DNA of 64,000 bases from Hyperoodon ampullatus (taxonomy: Eukaryota; Chordata; Mammalia; Artiodactyla; Ziphiidae). A model generated the notes under the pieces. It saw nothing but the letters and a program-made list of their open reading frames with translations. It did not search any database and had not been told where the DNA came from. The stretch covers positions 98,602,942 to 98,666,941 of the forward strand of contig OX457056.1 of assembly GCA_949752795.1 (NCBI GenBank), given 5' to 3'. Made by a program: the position numbers and the translations under genes. This document shows positions 63,341-64,000 of this stretch, piece after piece (position 1 is the stretch's first letter; every line of letters starts with the position of its first letter).

Positions 63341-64000
63341 GTTTATCAAACTATGCAAAAAATACTCAATGTACAAGGCCAATCAATGTGGCACTGTTTG
63401 TCAGACATTCAAATGACACTATCAAAAATGGCCATCAGCCAACAGATATGATGCATAAATTGTAATACAACCAACCACAGAAATGCCACATATAATTTAA
63501 AAAAAGAATGAGTTGGCTATACATGAATATGGAGAGATCTCCAAGACATACTGTTGTTGAAAAACGAGGAACAGAACAATGTGTATAATAATCTATCTTG
63601 AGAGTAAAAGGAAGAGATGAAAGTATATGTCCATGTATGCTTATTTGTATCTATAAATCTAAGGAAGGATGCAATAAAAATACAAAAATGTTTCACTATG
63701 ATGGTGAGGGTGTGGGTAGTTAGTCACTAAATAGATAGGAAAGAGGATCAGATAATGGATAGTGGATAGAAGACAGAGAATAAAGAATGGAGACAGGATA
63801 ATGGATAGAGGATAATATAAAAACAGAAACTATACATCATAGATCTTGTTATACTTTTGGATTTTGAAACATGTGAATGTTTATTTTTAAAGAAAATTGT
63901 AAATAAATAGATAAGAAAATAGGGAAGACATCTGCAGATATATTCCTAAGGCTTTTTTGTTTCTTCCAACACGTACTTAATTTCCCTTTATGCATTTTGA
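63341..64000. other. Unrecognised sequence
   Basis: AT-rich, with a loose GATAATGGATAGAGGATAA repetition near 63750-63815. No gene seen. Confidence 0.5.

Noticed and set aside
1..64000. Host protein-coding exons
   Set aside because: No frame with credible splice signals and a recognisable domain was found outside L1 and the RPLP1 retrocopy. Small exons cannot be excluded by eye.

Overview
The window is mammalian nuclear DNA with no recognisable functional host gene. It is AT-rich and built almost entirely from retrotransposons. The tRNA-derived SINEs starting GGGCTTCCCTGGTGGCGCAG are the form I associate with cetaceans (CHR type), and the young LINE-1s look like a whale or dolphin L1 lineage. 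I therefore infer a cetacean, probably a toothed whale. That rests on pattern recognition, not on a search.

Layout, left to right. An old-form SINE lies at 821-1204. A 5'-truncated L1 (1505-3578) is split by a complete 7.5 kb L1 (3579-11064) and resumes at 11078-12029; a SINE follows at 12030. The inserted L1 has a long CpG-rich 5' UTR, a 74-bp duplication, a 360-base pyrimidine tract, an intact ORF1 and an ORF2 broken at seven places. The stretch 12.2-34.2 kb is older, decayed sequence: a large imperfect inverted repeat with an AT-rich centre (13931-14710), MIR and L2 pieces, two 3'-end L1 insertions (16144 and 23258), MLT-like LTRs, a hAT fragment, and a Tigger-type transposon carrying an L1 tail (28037-28735).

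From 34215 to 45369 there is a three-level nest: an old full-length L1 is interrupted by a younger L1 (39364-43830), which is itself interrupted by a SINE (42941-43149). Each level is closed by its own direct repeats. From 45.4 to 64 kb there are antisense ancient L1 fragments, one short young L1 (49628-50214), a processed RPLP1 pseudogene (52608-52893), a MER5-like piece, another SINE (58178), a forward old L1 (59535-61533) and a minus-strand LTR containing a microsatellite (62815-63340).

The contents do not act together as a pathway. The functional logic is L1-driven retrotransposition: L1 proteins inserted the L1 copies, the SINEs and the RPLP1 copy. Only the 304-residue ORF1 at 5912-6826 still reads as an intact protein-coding frame of credible origin. 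I found no undescribed biological system. The best leads are the inverted repeat, the architecture of the L1 5' UTR and the two well-bounded insertion stacks.
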